Assembly: GCA_024305405.1 (NCBI GenBank)
Contig: JAKNDB010000070.1
Location: 1,124,001-1,188,000 of the forward strand
DNA from: Dirofilaria immitis
Lineage: Eukaryota; Nematoda; Chromadorea; Rhabditida; Onchocercidae
Length of the DNA stretch: 64,000 nucleotides
Reading direction: 5' to 3'
A program made the position numbers and the translations under genes. Positions 61,086-64,000 of this stretch are shown in pieces; the stretch's first letter is position 1; every line of letters starts with the position of its first letter. The notes beneath the pieces were generated by a model. That model was not told where the DNA came from. It saw only the letters and a program-made list of their open reading frames with translations, and searched no databases.

Positions 61086-64000
61086 AAAATTGAGAAATTA
61101 AGAAACAATATGTTAGTTCGAATGATTCTCGATGTATTTTTAGAATCTTTCTATTCTATCCTGAAAAGACTATTTTTTTCATTTTGATTCATTTTTTTTT
61201 CATACAAATAAATTTGAATTTTGATTTTTTCTTGTTTTGATACAACGAATCATAATTGCGTTAGGCTTAAAAAAATTTTTAAACTTAAATTTTGAAATTT
61301 TATAATTTTTTTTTCTCATATCTTTTTTCTTTCTATTCTTTTTTTTATTTCTCTGTTAAGAAATAAAATGATTGGTTGCTTTTTAGTTCAAAAAAATTTT
61401 AATTTTTTCTTTCATTTTTATAATTGTTATTTTCTAAATGAAATTCATAGTTGAAAATAATATTTTTTCATTGAGAATATAATGGATGAATAATAAATTA
61501 TACATTCATTTTTAATAATTACATAAATGATTATTGATCATAAATTAATCATTCATCTTAAAGTTTATTTGTTTCACTTTTAGTTGCTTATTTTATTGTT
61601 ATATTTATGCTGTTATATTTTAACTTGGATGAATCAATTCAAAGCGTATTTTTTATACCTAAATTCTATTAAGCAGCTTTCTTTGCTTAATTAAAAATAA
61701 TTAACTTCATTAAAAATTTTAATTGCATATTTTCCTTTCCTTTCATTTATTATCGCTATTTTTGATGCACATATTATTATCAAATATTAATTTCGTCATA
61801 ATGAAGTTTATCTAAATTTTCAAATGATAATTTACGAATTTACTGCATTGGATTATTTACAGATTAAAATATTTAATTAATCAATACGAATATATAGTAT
61901 ACATAATAATTAGCATCATTATAATTATAGATTAAATATGATAGCAGTATCAATAGAAATATCAATGTTTATTACAATTATCTGTTGCATTACATATTTA
62001 TCGTCTTATAAATATGGTAAAAAAAAAAGAAAAACAATAGTTATAAATATGCTTTAACCGGTATTGACATGAATTCATAATTATTGCTGATAATTATTGT
62101 TATCAGTAATTTTTTTTTTTTTTGGATGATGACGAAATTTTTTCTTACATAAAAATTGCTAAATCTATACTTGGCTTATTTCGATTTTTTTATTAATAAA
62201 GATTTTTCAGATTCAATTATCCGAAATGTTATTCGTTGTTTTACAGTATCCAGGTTATGCCTTATTAATTTAAATTCAAACAGTGAGTAAAAACAAAAAT
62301 CTTTTTGGTCTACTGTCGTTGCTTTGTTAATAATATATCAGTCTTTTTTATTGGAGGTAGGCCGGATAGTAGTTGAATTTCTTATCCTCCTTCAAGTGTT
62401 AAGAGACAGCCTGAGTTATCGTTGGAATGGAAAAAGTGCAAGTAAGTAACATATAAGGAAAAAGTTAGTACTACTTTTGATTTCATTTTAAATCATTTTG
62501 ATTCTCTAGGTATACTGTAATTTATCTTTTCAAATAGTGCAAATTAAAATTTATAAAAATAATTGTCACTTAAATATTTATCATTTCGATTATATTTATC
62601 GATTTTTTTTCTTAGAAAGATAGAAGCAAAAATTTTCCATTTAAATTATCTAACTTTTCATTTCAATTGTAAAAGAAACTTTTTATCATAAAACTTTTTT
62701 TTTTAGCAATATTTTCATTTTTAAAATATGAATAGAAATTATAATGAAATGGATTAATTGATGTATTGTATTTGAAGAAAAATTTGATTTTAAATATGCT
62801 TGCACTAATCATTCATTAATTTTAAATTAAGATTTATTAATAATTATTATTATCTTAATTATTAATTGATTTAAAAAATTACGTAAATCAAGAAATTAGA
62901 AGGAAGATTATTTTGCTAAATTCCTTTGTTAAATTTCAGATTAGAAGCAAAATAGCTTCAAAATTTGATGATAATCCAGTAAAAAATTATTGTTAAAATT
63001 TGATGATAATAATGCAATTCGCAATTAATTCTATTAGATTGTTCCAAAAAGAATTGTCGATAAATGATATGCAAAATAATAGTTTTAATTAATATTCATA
63101 TTAATTCATAGTTGCAAATTATTATTATTTTTTTTTTTTGGACAATTTAATCAAATCATTTATTCACTGATTATTTCATTATTTAGCCATATCAATGGCT
63201 AAATTTTTTTCAACATTTTCTTATGAAAGTGTAGCAATAGCTTTATAATGGAAAGTGATAATCTATGATGAGGCATTCGATTATTTGTCCAATAAAATAT
63301 TCCACAAATCATTTATGATCCATAATGCATCATTTCCAGATTATCATTTTGTCAGAGAATCTTATTATTCACATATGAAACTACTTCCAGATAATGATTA
63401 AATTTCAATGTGAGATATTCAGCTTGTATTATAATCAGTTTCGTATTAAATCTTTTCCTAAACTTTTTCTCATTCTTCTTAGCTTAAAAGATTTTTCAAA
63501 TTTCATTTTATCAAAACTATTGATAAATTCTAATTTAGAGAAACTAGGATGCTTCAAATTCTTAATCATTAATAAACTATGAATTAATTCTATTACAAAC
63601 ATTGTTTCAAAATTAGTTTCTTCATCTTCTCATCTATCTAATTCATAATAAGAATATTTTCGGAGAATAAAGAAATGCTATAAATTCCTGAACATTAATA
63701 AACTATGAATCAGTATTGCTAACTGCTCTTGAAACTAAATTAATTAATTCCTTTTCATCCTTTCTCATTTACTCTTAATTAATATTAAAGTATATTCTAC
63801 TTTATCTTTTTCATTTTCAATAATTATTATGATTTATCGATTAACGAAATTAAAAAATTTAACCTAAAACTTAATTTATTTCATTGATGCACCGAGCCTC
63901 TGATGATAAAAACATGAAATTTTTGATTTATCATACAACATTTATCATTGTTGTTATAGCATGTGTAAAGTTCTCATTTTGATTTTTTTTTTTTCTATTA

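Larger units (their letters stand above)
59055..64000. other. Right flank without a supported gene
   Basis: About 4.9 kb upstream of otubain. A weak exon candidate on the plus strand ends near 62440 with GTGCAAGTAAGT, preceded by TCAAGTGTTAAGAGACAGCC. Its 5' boundary and protein identity are unclear, so I do not call it. The rest is AT-rich with two repeat fields. Confidence 0.5.

Noticed and set aside
62241..62445. Possible plus-strand exon ending in GCAAGTAAGT
   Set aside because: The donor is good, but acceptor, frame and protein identity are all ambiguous and no partner exon was found within the window.
1..64000. CRISPR arrays, insertion sequences, operon promoters or terminators of bacterial type
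   Set aside because: The direct repeats lack unique spacers of constant length, there are no transposase frames, and the genes have spliceosomal introns, so these categories do not apply.

Overview
The window looks like a stretch of nematode nuclear genome. The base composition is very AT-rich and the genes are cut into many short exons. The 3' splice sites are almost all of the nematode TTTTCAG / TTTTTAG type, and several first exons begin right after such an acceptor, as expected for spliced-leader trans-splicing. A spirurid/filarial-type parasite fits the AT content and long simple repeats, but that assignment is inference. There is no bacterial, viral or transposon coding sequence that I can support.

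Layout from left to right: a repeat-rich, gene-poor left flank (1-5008); an LCLAT1/ACL-8-type lysophospholipid acyltransferase (minus, 5009-9571); a microsatellite desert; a ZHP/RNF212-type RING meiotic protein (minus, 12591-16221); an unrecognised coiled-coil protein (minus, 17012-19152); a bidirectional promoter region with repeated TGACG/CGTCA motifs; a steroid 5-alpha-reductase (plus, 20139-22060); an ANCHR/ZFYVE19-like MIM1 protein (minus, 22792-25015); mitochondrial ribosomal protein mL49 (minus, 26467-27952); a TRIM-like RING protein (minus, 28464-32373); a satellite block (33.1-34.5 kb); a BTB-BACK protein (plus, 35944-39942); the spliceosomal pseudo-deubiquitinase USP39 (plus, 41492-46018); a second LCLAT1-type acyltransferase (minus, 46491-50898); an unrecognised membrane protein (plus, 53023-55370, 5' end missing); an otubain deubiquitinase (minus, 56630-59054); and a repeat-rich right flank with no supported gene.

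The genes do not form one pathway. They mix lipid remodelling (two LCLAT1 paralogues, steroid reductase), ubiquitin/SUMO-type biology (ZHP RING, TRIM-like RING, USP39, otubain), cytokinesis (ANCHR-like) and mitochondrial translation (mL49). Same-strand pairs that could be operonic are the coiled-coil gene followed by the ZHP gene, and the TRIM-like gene followed by mL49.

The strongest observation is technical but matters for anyone using the window. In nearly every gene, exon-by-exon reading shows single-base losses, almost always inside a homopolymer run, that break otherwise conserved frames (about 20 sites). Conserved sequence resumes immediately in the next frame, splice sites are intact, and unrelated genes are hit alike, so I read these as uncorrected sequencing indels rather than a window full of pseudogenes. 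The BTB-BACK gene is clean from end to end. Biological candidates worth checking include a non-skippable 82-nt extra exon inside the otubain core, a higher-order satellite at 1.0-1.75 kb, and two conserved-looking genes of unknown function.
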